62,291 nt of DNA, taken from NCBI GenBank assembly GCA_029067895.1, contig JAIEDQ010000060.1:1-62291 (forward strand), in the 5' to 3' direction. How positions within the stretch are numbered: the first letter of the stretch is position 1; each line of letters starts with the position of its first letter. The position numbers were made by a program, and so were the translations under genes. This stretch comes from Oscillospiraceae bacterium. GTDB lineage: Bacteria > Bacillota > Clostridia > Oscillospirales > Ruminococcaceae. This document shows, in pieces, positions 1 to 8,739 of the stretch. Under the pieces are notes generated by a model, which saw only the letters and a list, made by a program, of their open reading frames with translations, was not told the DNA's origin and searched no databases.

Positions 1-1097
1 ATGCCCGTATTTGCCGTAGTCTGGTGTACTCTCATCTGCGCCTCGCGTATCTTGCACCAGTGCTTGAAGTCCTCGTCGCCCTCGTTCATGAACATGGGGA
101 GCTGAACAAACATGAACGGCAAGGTATCGTCCTCCCAGTCGGAACGCCACTGCTCAATAAGAGCCTTGAAAAGCTTGTAGTATGTGTCAGGCTTGTGGTC
201 GTCGCTTTCGCCCTGATAATAGGTAAATCCTGCCAGTGTATAGGGACAGATACGAGAGATCATAGTCTCGTAAAGTCCGCCGGGACGGAACTGAGACCTG
301 GGTCCCATTGGCTCGGGCCAGCGGCAGGGACCCGCATATTCCTGCGCGCCCTCCCATGTAGGGTCGGGAGTGTTGGCGTAATATTCGTTTATCTTGGGCT
401 GCCACTCGTTATGCCATTCCTCGTATTCCGCAAGCTCCTTTAAGTAGCCCTCCATGGTTTTTTCTTCCATAGCCTTGTCGTACTCGTCAACATAGCTTCT
501 GGTGTCGGCGTCCTGCTCCAGAGCCTTTCTGCTTATCCAATTTGAAGCGGAAGTACCGCCCCAGTTGCAGCCGATAACGCCAACGGTAACTCCAAGCTCG
601 GCGGCAAGACGGCGTGCAAAATAGTACCCCACCGCAGAATAATTTGCCGCAGTGTCGGGAGCGGCGACAGTCCAGCAGGTGTTGCGCTCGGCAAAGTTGA
701 AATAATCGTCTATGTAGGCGATCTTCTGAGTGTAGTAGAACCGCACGTTCACGTCCTTGATGTTTTTCAGCACCTCTTTGCCGTTAAGTGCGTTCTGGAG
801 TTCAAGCTCCATGTTGGACTGACCGCCCGCAAGCCACACTTCGCCTATCATAACGTCGTGGAGAACGATCTCCCCGCCGCTGTTGTCGGTGACTTTCAGC
901 TCGTAAGGACCGCCTGCCTCCATTGGCGGGAGAACGGCTTTCCATTTGCCGCTTTCGGCGCGGGCAGTAACAGACTTCCCGCAAAGCTCCACGGTAACGT
1001 CGGTCGCGGTGTAGGCGCAGCCCCAGATGTTGATATTTTTGTTTCTCTGCAAAACCATGTGGTCGGTGAAAACAGCAGCAAGATTAAAGCAAGCCAT
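1..1097 (-). CDS. Sialate O-acetylesterase-like SGNH hydrolase (3' end off window)
   Basis: This gene is absent from the ORF track because it has no stop inside the window. Read from an ATG at 1097, preceded by a good GGAGG site, it stays open for 365 codons to the left edge. It starts MACFNLAAVFTDHMVLQR. It shows the GQSNME block that holds the nucleophile serine in the sialate O-acetylesterase (SASA) family, a later CNWGGTSASNW block, and YYQGESDDH in the centre. Family members remove O-acetyl groups from sialic acid or from acetylated glycans such as xylan. There is no signal peptide at this start, so it probably acts in the cytoplasm on imported sugars. Family is clear; substrate is not. 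The C-terminal part, which should hold the catalytic Asp/His, is outside the window. Confidence 0.85.
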   Translation of the reverse strand, partial: MACFNLAAVFTDHMVLQRNKNINIWGCAYTATDVTVELCGKSVTARAESGKWKAVLPPMEAGGPYELKVTDNSGGEIVLHDVMIGEVWLAGGQSNMELELQNALNGKEVLKNIKDVNVRFYYTQKIAYIDDYFNFAERNTCWTVAAPDTAANYSAVGYYFARRLAAELGVTVGVIGCNWGGTSASNWISRKALEQDADTRSYVDEYDKAMEEKTMEGYLKELAEYEEWHNEWQPKINEYYANTPDPTWEGAQEYAGPCRWPEPMGPRSQFRPGGLYETMISRICPYTLAGFTYYQGESDDHKPDTYYKLFKALIEQWRSDWEDDTLPFMFVQLPMFMNEGDEDFKHWCKIREAQMRVHQTTANTG

Positions 1098-1165
1098 AAT
1101 AAAAACCTCCGTATCTGAATTATGCGCGCATATTGTACTTGACGCGCACTGTTGACAGTATATAC

Positions 1166-1194
1166 ATTTTACCACAAAATCTGCTCAAAATCAA
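1166..1194 (-). promoter_or_regulatory. Sigma-A promoter of the esterase gene
   Basis: Read on the minus strand this is TTGATT, a 17-base spacer, then TAAAAT, about 70 bases before the start codon. Between the promoter and the gene lie a 10-base palindrome CTGTTGACAG and an imperfect GCGCGC repeat, which could be an operator. Promoter match is good; operator is a guess. Confidence 0.6.
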
Positions 1195-1239
1195 TACGGC
1201 AGGAAAACAAAGGGAAAATATTTTGCAAAAATGACAGAA

Positions 1240-1268
1240 AAAAGGAGACGTGCAAAACGTCTCCTTTT
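1240..1268 (-). terminator. Rho-independent terminator of pcrA
   Basis: AAGGAGACGT and its exact complement enclose a 5-base loop. On the minus strand the stem is followed by a run of T. It sits immediately after the pcrA stop. Confidence 0.85.
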
Positions 1269-1271
1269 AAC

Positions 1272-3650
1272 TCATATTTTCGTTATCTTTGCAAAATTAG
1301 CCATAAGCTTTTTCGTACCCACGCTGTCAAACGCAACTTCAAGCATGGCGTCGTTGCTGATCTTCTTTACCGAAATGACCGTGCCCTCGCCGAAAACGTT
1401 GTGCTTGACCCGCTCGCCCACGGAGAAATCCGCGTTGACACTCTTTTTGCTCTGCTCCGCCTTTCTGTTGGCAAGCTCGCTTCTCAGGCTGTACTTTGGC
1501 GCGCTCTGGACGATAACCTCGTCCGCGCCGTCATCACTCTCATCGCGTACCGTGCTGTCGATCTTTTCAACGTAGTCCTTGCCGATCTCCTTTACAAAGC
1601 GGGAGATCAGATTTCTGTTAGTGAAGCCGAACAGCATTCTCTGCTTGGCATGAGTGATGAAAAGCTTTTCCTTGGCGCGGGTTATCGCCACATAGGCAAG
1701 CCTGCGCTCCTCCTCCATGTCCTCCTGAGTATCCATGCTGCGCGTACCGGGGAATATCCCCTCCTCTGCGCCCACGATAAACACTGTGGGGAACTCCAGT
1801 CCCTTTGCGCTGTGCATTGTCATCATAGACACCGCATTGTCGTCGCTGTCCAGCTTGTCAAGGTCGGTGTAAAGGCTTATCTCCTCCAGAAATCCCGAAA
1901 GGCTGGCATCTTCGCCGTTTGCTTCCTCGTACTGGGTCATGGTGGTTTTAAGCTCGCTGATATTTTCCAGTCTGCCTACGCCCTCGTCGCCCAGAGCTTT
2001 CATGGCGTTTGCGTAACCCGTTTTATCCAGCAGCTCGTCCAGAAGCTCGCTCAGGGAGTGAGTTTCCGCAAAATCGGCAAGATATGTGAACATATCCGCC
2101 GCCTTGACCAGAGCCGCGCTTTTCTTTGACAGCAGCGGATAGTTGGCGCTGTCCCGCATGACCTCTATGGGGGAAATGTTCAGATCGCCCGAGATCTGTT
2201 CTATCATTGAAACGGTAGCGTCGCCGATACCCCGCTTGGGCTCGTTGATTATCCTCTTAAACCGCAGCATATCCCTGTTGTTGTTCAGCAGAGCAAGATA
2301 GGAGGTCATGTCCTTTATTTCCCTGCGGTCATAGAACCTCATGCCGCCGATCACCCTGTAAGGGATACCGTTGCGAGTAAACGTCCGTTCAAGGCTGTTG
2401 GACTGGGCGTTCATGCGGTACAGCACGGCAAAATCGCTGTAGCTTGCGCCTCTGTCAACGGCGGAAAGTATCTCTCCCGCAACATACTCCGACTCTGCGG
2501 ATTCGTCGCCCGACTTGTAGACGGTGACCTTTGCGCCGTCTCCCGCGGACGTCCACAGGCGTTTTTCTTTCCGTCCCATATTGTTTGCTATGACCGAATT
2601 TGCGGCGTTAAGTATATTCTGCGTGGAGCGGTAATTCTGTTCGAGACGTATTACGGCAGCATTTTCAAACTGCTCCTCGAAGCCAAGTATGTTCTCTATC
2701 GTCGCCCCGCGGAATTTGTAGATGGACTGGTCGTCATCGCCCACAACACAGAGATTGCGATGTCCCTCCGCAAGCAGGGAGACAAGCCTGAACTGCGCCT
2801 GATTGGTGTCCTGATACTCGTCCACCATAACGTATTTATAGAGGTTGCGGTAATGGCTAAGCACGTCCGGTTCTTTCTCGAAAAGCTCCACCGTAAGGCG
2901 GATTATATCGTCGAAGTCCAGAGCATTTGCGTCCCGCAGACGTGTCTGGTACAGCCTGTAGAGCTTTGCAATGCCCATTTTGCGGTAATCGCCCTTAGCT
3001 TCGTTCTCGAACTCGTCGGGGTCTATCAGCTTATCCTTAGCCGAGGAGATCATTCCCAGAACCATTCTCGGCGGAAATGCCTTATCGGACAGATCAAGCG
3101 GGTCGTAGCAGCTTTTCAGCAAACGCTGGCTGTCGTCGCTGTCATAAATTGTAAAGCTTGAAGTGTAGTACCCCAGCTTCTCGATCTCCCTGCGGAGTAT
3201 ACTTACGCAGGCAGAATGAAAGGTCGCCGCACGGACGCTGTTCGCGTCGTTTCCAAGCATGGAAGCAAGTCTCTCTTTAAGCTCGCCCGCCGCCTTGTTG
3301 GTAAAGGTTATCGCCAGAATATTCCACGGAATAACTCTGTCTACCGCAACAATGTCAGCAAGGCGCGAGACAACAGCCTCGTCACGGCTGCCGTCGTAGG
3401 CTTCCAGAAACGCGATATCCTCGTCGCTGACAGAAGCGGGGACGTTCACGTCGTTATAGGCGTTTCCGAATGTTACCATATTTGCAATGCGGTTAACCAG
3501 CACCGAGGTCTTTCCGCTGCCCGCGCCCGCAAGCACAAGGACGGGTCCCTCAACGGTGAATACCGCTTTTTTCTGCATATCGTTGAGCCGCCCGAAGTAT
3601 TTTTCAAGCGCGTTTCTTTTTGCCCCTGTAAAATTCTGACCGTTAGTCAT
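1272..3650 (-). CDS. pcrA: UvrD/PcrA-type ATP-dependent DNA helicase
   Basis: Superfamily 1A 3'-5' DNA helicase of about the usual PcrA length (792 aa). Motifs in order: Q-motif region LNDMQKKAV, Walker A AGAGSGKT near residue 46, Walker B VDEYQDTN, motif III VVGDDDQSIYKFRGA, motif IV LEQNYRST, motif V MTMHSAKGLEF, and motif VI VAITRAKEKL. The C-terminus carries the Tudor-like PcrA tail (VGERVKHNVFGEGTVISV) known to contact RNA polymerase in Bacillus. The ORF-track start at 3662 cannot be right because ATGGAGGG is itself the Shine-Dalgarno. GGAGGG then sits correctly in front of the ATG at 3650. It acts in nucleotide excision repair, replication of single-stranded plasmids and removal of RecA filaments. 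It is followed by its own terminator and is probably monocistronic. Confidence 0.96.
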   Translation of the reverse strand: MTNGQNFTGAKRNALEKYFGRLNDMQKKAVFTVEGPVLVLAGAGSGKTSVLVNRIANMVTFGNAYNDVNVPASVSDEDIAFLEAYDGSRDEAVVSRLADIVAVDRVIPWNILAITFTNKAAGELKERLASMLGNDANSVRAATFHSACVSILRREIEKLGYYTSSFTIYDSDDSQRLLKSCYDPLDLSDKAFPPRMVLGMISSAKDKLIDPDEFENEAKGDYRKMGIAKLYRLYQTRLRDANALDFDDIIRLTVELFEKEPDVLSHYRNLYKYVMVDEYQDTNQAQFRLVSLLAEGHRNLCVVGDDDQSIYKFRGATIENILGFEEQFENAAVIRLEQNYRSTQNILNAANSVIANNMGRKEKRLWTSAGDGAKVTVYKSGDESAESEYVAGEILSAVDRGASYSDFAVLYRMNAQSNSLERTFTRNGIPYRVIGGMRFYDRREIKDMTSYLALLNNNRDMLRFKRIINEPKRGIGDATVSMIEQISGDLNISPIEVMRDSANYPLLSKKSAALVKAADMFTYLADFAETHSLSELLDELLDKTGYANAMKALGDEGVGRLENISELKTTMTQYEEANGEDASLSGFLEEISLYTDLDKLDSDDNAVSMMTMHSAKGLEFPTVFIVGAEEGIFPGTRSMDTQEDMEEERRLAYVAITRAKEKLFITHAKQRMLFGFTNRNLISRFVKEIGKDYVEKIDSTVRDESDDGADEVIVQSAPKYSLRSELANRKAEQSKKSVNADFSVGERVKHNVFGEGTVISVKKISNDAMLEVAFDSVGTKKLMANFAKITKI

Positions 3651-3748
3651 AAAGCCCTCCAATAATTACAGTAAACCAAAAAGGTTTCAGAAATTTCAAT
3701 AAGGGGCATCGCCCCGTCATAAAAAATTACCGGTTGGTAATTTTACAA

Positions 3749-3851
3749 ACGACTTGGAGCGTTAGCTCATTAGGGGTTTCAGCGGGGGCTTTCAGCCCCC
3801 GCTGAAAAACCGTTTGCTCCCCCGCCTCTTAGGCGGGGGACATCAAGTCGT
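3749..3851. repeat. Cloverleaf-like palindromic element (possible IS200/IS605-end-derived MITE)
   Basis: About 103 bases bounded by an 8-bp inverted pair, ACGACTTG and CAAGTCGT. Inside are three perfect hairpins in a row: GAGC-GTTA-GCTC, a 14-bp stem around AGCGGGGGCT-TTC-AGCCCCCGCT, and a 10-bp stem TCCCCCGCCT-CTT-AGGCGGGGGA. It is far more GC-rich than its flanks. Hairpins with short asymmetric loops near the ends are typical of IS200/IS605 elements and their non-coding derivatives, but no tnpA or tnpB is present, so assignment is inference. Smaller hairpins flank it on both sides (GGGGC-ATC-GCCCC at 3702; GCCGCCGC...GCGGCGG at 3863-3888). Confidence 0.6.
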
Positions 3852-3914
3852 GGTTATCATCAGCCGCCGCAGGTCACTGCCGCGGCGGTCATATGTCATA
3901 TTACGAATAAACAT

Positions 3915-3943
3915 ATTATACCATATTGTGCCGTTAAAAGAAA
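3915..3943 (-). promoter_or_regulatory. Possible pcrA promoter (weak -35)
   Basis: Minus strand TATAAT at 3915-3920, with only TTTCTT seventeen bases upstream. If used, the pcrA mRNA would have a leader of about 260 bases containing the whole palindromic element. Low confidence because of the poor -35. Confidence 0.35.
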
Positions 3944-3951
3944 GTACCTTT

Positions 3952-4237
3952 TTTTATTTTTAACATTTTTATAATATTTTATGTTGACTAAAATCTGAAT
4001 AAAACCTCCGCACTGCATAAACAAAAGCTTTGCGGGTCATAATCTTTTTGAAGGTCGGAACAGTCGGGTACATACTGTCAAACAGGAAGGAAATTTATTC
4101 CAACAGTACACGACAAAAATAACGGTCTCCGCGCTTCGTCTCCATTTTAGGAAAGCTAAAAATATATCCGAGGAAGCCCACGGATATGCCTTTCGATATT
4201 TTTTATTAAAAAAATTCGGTAATTTTAATAAAAATCA
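3952..4237. other. Non-coding AT-rich stretch, no gene seen
   Basis: I find no ORF with a ribosome site here. There is one small hairpin, ATATCCG...CGGATAT at about 4168-4190, followed by a run of T on the plus strand (ATATTTTTTATT). That could be a terminator of an unseen small RNA. A TTGACT box occurs near 3984 without a convincing -10. Confidence 0.4.
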
Positions 4238-4266
4238 TTTACTTTTTTTCGGGAAAGGTGTATAAT
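4238..4266 (+). promoter_or_regulatory. Sigma-A promoter of the AI-2E family gene
   Basis: TTTACT, 17 bases, TATAAT. The -10 box overlaps the first codons of the ORF-track start (GTG at 4258). Translation must therefore begin downstream, which places the start at the TTG at 4303. Confidence 0.7.
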
Positions 4267-4302
4267 ATGCTTATGAACTATCCGCCGAAAGGACGTGCTG
4301 TC

Positions 4303-5565
4303 TTGAAGATCGACTTTAACCGAAAGTACACTACCATCGCCGCATACTGCGTTTTCACCTTTGCAATATGCCTTGCCATGGTTCTTGTCTGCATTTGCTT
4401 TCCAACTATAAGCGGCTACATAAAAGCATTTTTCAAGGTTATCGCCCCCGTAACATGGGGCGTTGTGATCGCTTATATCTGCAACCCGATCATGAAATTT
4501 TTCGAGCGGGTCTCAACAAGACTTTTATGCAAAAAGAAGCCCCACCCCAAGCTTTGTCGTTACATCGGTGTATTCATCAGTATGTTCCTGCTGATCGCTG
4601 TAATATCCCTGCTGCTTGCTCTGCTGATAATTCAGGTCAGGGACAGCGTTATGGAGATCCTTTACAATATCCCCGCCTATATCTCACAATTGGAAGCTCT
4701 TGCCACCAAGTTTCTCGGCGACTACCCCGAGCTTGTGAAAGCCTTTGAAGATCAGCTGGAAACCATACAGCCCCGTCTTATCGAGTTTGCCAACAATCTG
4801 ATACCCCGACTGGGAGATATTTCCATAAAAGTAAAGGACGGCGCAATAGATTTTATCCTTGCCCTGAAAGATTTTATCATTGGCTTTATCGTTGCTATCT
4901 ACCTGCTCATAAGCAAGGAGACCTTTATCGCTCAGGCGCGGAAGGTACTCTACGCGCTTTTCCCCAATAACGTGGGAAAAAGTATTCTGCGCGTGTCTGC
5001 AAGGGCAAATTCCACGCTTTCGGGATTTCTTTCGGGAAAGATACTGGATTCCTTTATAATAGGCATGGCGTGCTTTATCGTAATGAAGATCCTTGACTGG
5101 GAGTTTGCAGTGCTTATCAGCGTTATCATCGGCGTTACCAATATTATCCCATTTTTCGGTCCTTTCTTCGGAGCCGTACCCAGCGCGCTGCTCCTGCTTA
5201 TGGCTGCACCGAAGCAGGTTATCCCGTTTGTGGTATTCATTATCATTCTCCAGCAGGTGGACGGAAATATCCTCGGACCCAAGATACTCGGCGACTCCAC
5301 AGGACTTTCCCCGTTCTGGGTAATGTTTGCCATCTTCGTGGGAGGAGGTCTGTTCGGCTTTGCGGGAATGCTTCTGGGAGTACCGGTATTCGCGGTTATA
5401 TACGCAATGTTCAGCGATTTTGTAGCACATCTGCTTAAAAAGAAGCGGCTTTCCCACCGCACCGTGGACTACAACGTTATCGACATAAACAACCCGCCTC
5501 CCTCGCCAATTCCTGCCGCTCCCAAGGAAACCGAGCCAAAAGCCGAAGCTGCGGGAAAAAAGTGA
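4303..5565 (+). CDS. AI-2E family (YdgG/YhhQ-type) polytopic membrane protein
   Basis: Integral membrane protein of 420 aa with the pattern of the AI-2E transporter family: two N-terminal membrane segments, a long soluble loop around residues 110-180, then a dense C-terminal membrane bundle with the typical GVTNIIPFFGPFFGAVP and VDGNILGPKILGDSTGLSP blocks. The family name comes from the E. coli autoinducer-2 exporter TqsA, but most members have no proven substrate, and some are Na+/H+ antiporters. I chose the TTG at 4303 (LKIDFNRKY) because AAAGGAC lies about 9 bases before it. The upstream GTG and ATGs overlap the promoter or lack a ribosome site. The C-terminus is a proline-rich charged tail. 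It is a single gene converging on the VWA gene. Confidence 0.85.
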   Translation: MKIDFNRKYTTIAAYCVFTFAICLAMVLVCICFPTISGYIKAFFKVIAPVTWGVVIAYICNPIMKFFERVSTRLLCKKKPHPKLCRYIGVFISMFLLIAVISLLLALLIIQVRDSVMEILYNIPAYISQLEALATKFLGDYPELVKAFEDQLETIQPRLIEFANNLIPRLGDISIKVKDGAIDFILALKDFIIGFIVAIYLLISKETFIAQARKVLYALFPNNVGKSILRVSARANSTLSGFLSGKILDSFIIGMACFIVMKILDWEFAVLISVIIGVTNIIPFFGPFFGAVPSALLLLMAAPKQVIPFVVFIIILQQVDGNILGPKILGDSTGLSPFWVMFAIFVGGGLFGFAGMLLGVPVFAVIYAMFSDFVAHLLKKKRLSHRTVDYNVIDINNPPPSPIPAAPKETEPKAEAAGKK

Positions 5566-5587
5566 TCTTCATATCCCAAAAATAAAA

Positions 5588-5616
5588 AGCGGAACGTCCC
5601 AGACGGGCGTTCCGCT
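5588..5616. terminator. Bidirectional terminator between convergent genes
   Basis: AGCGGAACG and CGTTCCGCT pair around an 11-base loop that can extend the stem. The minus strand reads into CTTTTTATTTTT. It serves the VWA gene on the minus strand and probably the AI-2E gene on the plus strand. Confidence 0.8.
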
Positions 5617-5622
5617 CTTTGT

Positions 5623-7650
5623 TTACTTGGATACTTTGTGATCCTTTGAGTACTTTTCAATAAGCTCTGCAAGCTCCTTTTCGTACACATCGGGTTTTTC
5701 AACGCTTTTTGCAAGCTTGAGCGCGCCGCTTATGCTCGCAGTTCCCTTATAGTCGCTGTTCTTGAGGACAAGTCCGAACTCCGTCACCGCGCAGGCAAGC
5801 TTTAGACGGCTGCTCATTTCCTTTGCGTAGTCCGACTTTACGACCGTTTTTGCAGTCTGATAAGTCTTTCCGTTATCGGGATTCTTGTAGCGCACCTTTA
5901 CGGTAAGCAGCTCGTCGGAGACAGCCGCCTGAGGCGTGGTCTGCTGATATTTGAGACCCGAAGCCGTCTTTCCCACCGCAGGGATTATTTCATACAGAGC
6001 GGTAACGCTTCCTCCCGCACCTACCTCGCCCGCGTCCTTTGCGTCGTTGGTGAAGTCCTCGTTTGCGAGACGGCGGTTGTCGTAACCGATAAGACGGTAT
6101 CCCTCAACGTTTTTGGGATTGAACTCAACCTGAATTTTAACGTCCTTTGCAATGGTATAAAGGGTGCTGTTACGCTCCTCGTTAAATATCTTCTTAGCCT
6201 CGTTTACAGAGTCGATATAGTGATAGCTGCCGTTTCCGTTGTCAGCAAGAGTTTCCATTTTATTGTCCTTAATATTGCCCGTGCCGAAGCCCATTACCGA
6301 CAGATACACACCGCTTCTGCGCTTTTCCTCTACAAGCTTTTTAAGCTCGTTCTCGTCGGTGATACCTACGTTCAGGTCGCCGTCGGTACAGAGGATAATG
6401 CGGTTGTTTCCGCCCTCGATGAAATATTTTTCCGCAATGGCGTAGGCAGCCTGTATGCCGCTTTCGCCGTTTGTCACGCCGTCCGCTTCAAGTATGGTGG
6501 TCAGCGCGTTTACGGTGTTGACCTGATTTCCCTTTGCTCCAGCAATGACAACTCTCTCCTCGCCCGAATAGGTAACGATGGAAACGCGGTCATTTTCAGT
6601 AAGTGTCTTGGACAGCATTCTTATGGACTTGCAGGCAAGCTCCAGCTTGTCGGAAGAATACATAGAGCCGCTTGTGTCGATAAGGAACACCAGATTGCTG
6701 TCGGGGGTCTTGTCAAGATCCATGCCCTGAATACCAACCGCTAAAAGCTGGGCCTTGTCATTCCAAGGACAGTCGGAAAGCTCCGTGCTTACGGAGAAGC
6801 GGGAGTTCCCCGCGGGCTTTTGGTAGTCGTAATCGAAGTAGTTGAGCATTTCCTCGATACGCACCGCGTCGGTGGGAATGCGGCTTCCGTCGTTTATAAG
6901 CCGTCTCAGATTTGCGTAGGAAGCGGTGTCCACGTCGGCGGAAAAGGTGGAGAGAGGACTTAACGAAGCCTTTTTGTAGCCGCTTTCCTCGGACTTGCTG
7001 TACTCCTCGGTGTTGGCGGGTACATCGAGGCTTGGAGCATATGCCGCATCTGCCGCCGTCGCCACGGGAGCGGGTGCAGACTCATAATCATAATCATCAT
7101 CATCGTCAAAAGAATCTTCTTCGTCATATGAAGCGCCGGCGTCCGCGCTGACTTCATCATAACCATAGTCATAATAACTCGGCTTGCTCTTTTTTACAGC
7201 CTTTGCTTCCACTACGTTGGAAAACTTTGTAAGAATTTTTTCATCGGAGTATGTAAAGGTCACAGCCTTTATCTTGTACTCTCTGTTGGTGTAAATGTCG
7301 CATTCATCGTAGTACTCAGTGTCAAGAACGTTGGCAATGCACTTGCTTACGCCGCCCTCCTCTTTTCGGTAGACCTTATAGTACAGCGCGCCGCTGACAG
7401 GCTTCCAGCTAAGAACAGCGTAGTTGTCCCAATAGTCGCTTTCGTGCTTGACGCTGTACAGCTTAGGAACGGTTTTGGAGAAATTCTTTGCCGCGGAGGA
7501 GCTTTTGTTCTCGGCAATGGGTACGGGCAGGTTTTTCAGGTCGATAGCCGCCGAAGCGGGAATTGCGGGAATTGCCGTCAGAGCCATCACCGCAGCAGCA
7601 GCGGCAGCCGCAATTCTGGATATGCTTCTGCGGGTCTTTTTGATCGTCAT
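5623..7650 (-). CDS. Secreted YfbK-type von Willebrand factor A protein with fibronectin-III-like domain
   Basis: 675 aa from the ATG at 7650, which has AAAGGA about 10 bases upstream; the track start at 7710 has no such site. Layout: signal peptide (TRRSISRIAAAAAAAVMALTAIPAIPASA), a fibronectin-type-III-like domain at about 45-140, an acidic Asp/Tyr-rich linker, then a YfbK-type N-terminal module, a VWA domain with intact MIDAS (DTSGSM, later CTDGDLN), and the C-terminal module usual in this family. VWA domains bind a divalent metal and a protein partner. The C-terminal 460 residues are closely similar to the lipoprotein VWA at 26634-28418, so the two are paralogues. This copy has no lipobox, so it is released or held at the wall by the extra domain. 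Function unknown. Confidence 0.85.
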   Translation of the reverse strand: MTIKKTRRSISRIAAAAAAAVMALTAIPAIPASAAIDLKNLPVPIAENKSSSAAKNFSKTVPKLYSVKHESDYWDNYAVLSWKPVSGALYYKVYRKEEGGVSKCIANVLDTEYYDECDIYTNREYKIKAVTFTYSDEKILTKFSNVVEAKAVKKSKPSYYDYGYDEVSADAGASYDEEDSFDDDDDYDYESAPAPVATAADAAYAPSLDVPANTEEYSKSEESGYKKASLSPLSTFSADVDTASYANLRRLINDGSRIPTDAVRIEEMLNYFDYDYQKPAGNSRFSVSTELSDCPWNDKAQLLAVGIQGMDLDKTPDSNLVFLIDTSGSMYSSDKLELACKSIRMLSKTLTENDRVSIVTYSGEERVVIAGAKGNQVNTVNALTTILEADGVTNGESGIQAAYAIAEKYFIEGGNNRIILCTDGDLNVGITDENELKKLVEEKRRSGVYLSVMGFGTGNIKDNKMETLADNGNGSYHYIDSVNEAKKIFNEERNSTLYTIAKDVKIQVEFNPKNVEGYRLIGYDNRRLANEDFTNDAKDAGEVGAGGSVTALYEIIPAVGKTASGLKYQQTTPQAAVSDELLTVKVRYKNPDNGKTYQTAKTVVKSDYAKEMSSRLKLACAVTEFGLVLKNSDYKGTASISGALKLAKSVEKPDVYEKELAELIEKYSKDHKVSK

Positions 7651-7770
7651 AAAGATCAGTCCTTTCAAAGTTTTTCGGTGAAAAATTGGTAGGCAAAATT
7701 TATTTTTCATAATGAATACAATTCAAAACGGCAATTTTTTTCATTCAGGGAAAAATTTTTCAAAAAAATT

Positions 7771-8481
7771 TTATCTGACCGTTCCGCACAGATCCTTTAT
7801 GACCTCTCCCGCAATGATAAGTCCCGCCACGGACGGCACAAAAGCCGTACTTCCGGGGACGGTTCTTTTCCCGCACTCCTCGTCGGAGGGCAGCGGTGTG
7901 ATGGGAGGCTCTTTTGAGTACACGACCTTCAGCTTTTTAACGCCCCTTTTCCGAAGCTCGGTACGCATTACCCGCGCAAGTGGACACACCGAGGTCGCGT
8001 ACAGGTCGGCAACCTCAAAGGCGGTAGGGTCAAGCTTGTTTCCCGCGCCCATGGAGCAGATTATGGGAGTTCCCGCGGCTTGGGCTTTCATCACCAGCTC
8101 TATTTTTGCGGAAACCGTGTCCACAGCGTCTATCACATAGTCGTACCGCGTAAAATCAAACTCCTCGGAGTTTTCGGGCAGGAAGAATTTTCTGTACGCC
8201 GTTACCTCCGCTTCGGGATTAATTAGAGCGATACGCTCTTTCATCACGTCGGTCTTATAGTGCCCCACCCTGTCGAGAGTGGCAATGATCTGGCGGTTTA
8301 TATTGGTAACGCTTATAACATCGCTGTCGATAAGGTCAAGCTTGCCCACTCCAGAGCGTGCAAGAGCCTCCGCCGCGTGACCTCCCACGCCGCCTATGCC
8401 GAACACCGCAACGCGGGAATTTTTCAGTTTTTCCATACTCTCACTTCCTAAGAGAAGCTCGGTGCGAGAAAATTGGTTCAT
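7771..8481 (-). CDS. tcdA: tRNA threonylcarbamoyladenosine dehydratase
   Basis: E1-like ThiF/MoeB superfamily enzyme, 236 aa, full length for TcdA. It carries the nucleotide-binding VAVFGIGGVGGHAAEALARSG, the DSDVISVTNINRQ segment with the conserved Arg, the substrate block CSMGAGNKLDP, and the SKEPP motif typical of TcdA rather than ThiF or MoeB. It uses ATP to cyclise t6A37 of ANN-decoding tRNAs to ct6A. The start has AAAGAGGTG in front. A TATAAT at 8505-8510 on the minus strand could be its promoter, but there is no good -35. Ordinary single gene. Confidence 0.93.
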   Translation of the reverse strand: MNQFSRTELLLGSESMEKLKNSRVAVFGIGGVGGHAAEALARSGVGKLDLIDSDVISVTNINRQIIATLDRVGHYKTDVMKERIALINPEAEVTAYRKFFLPENSEEFDFTRYDYVIDAVDTVSAKIELVMKAQAAGTPIICSMGAGNKLDPTAFEVADLYATSVCPLARVMRTELRKRGVKKLKVVYSKEPPITPLPSDEECGKRTVPGSTAFVPSVAGLIIAGEVIKDLCGTVR

Positions 8482-8670
8482 GATATTACACCTCTTTCAA
8501 AAATATTATACAGCATTTTCCGCCGCTTGTATATAGAAAATAAATTTTTTAGGAATTTTTGCTCCCTCAATGAGGTCGACAGATTTGTTGGTCACCAAAT
8601 TTATTTGTATGGCATGGACTTATTCCGCCTATTAACCATACGCCGCTAAATCACAATTTTCGCCGCACTC

Positions 8671-8699
8671 TTGCACAATTCGGGAAAATATGATATAAT
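8671..8699 (+). promoter_or_regulatory. Extended -10 sigma-A promoter of the lysozyme operon
   Basis: TTGCAC, 17 bases, TGATATAAT (extended -10). A GGGAGG ribosome site follows before the ATG at 8740. It drives at least the lysozyme, epimerase and MBL genes. Confidence 0.85.
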
Positions 8700-8739
8700 T
8701 TAAAAAAGACCGTAAAATTTCTCCGACGGGAGGTTTAAA

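Noticed and set aside
24-443. Track ORFs on the + strand over the left-edge esterase, and similar long opposite-strand ORFs over pcrA, hydS, the hydrogenase (48749-50113), the 508-aa gene and others
   Set aside because: No ribosome site, low-complexity translations and full overlap with genes that have clear family motifs. They arise from GC-biased third positions.
3980-4200. Possible small RNA gene between pcrA and the AI-2E gene
   Set aside because: A TTGACT box and a late hairpin exist, but no -10 at the right distance and no known RNA motif, so not reported as ncRNA.
8505-8510. tcdA promoter
   Set aside because: A perfect TATAAT on the minus strand but no acceptable -35; mentioned only under tcdA.
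8588-8598. TTGGTCACCAA palindrome upstream of the lysozyme promoter
   Set aside because: Short, about 70 bases before the -35, with no second copy seen; could be chance.
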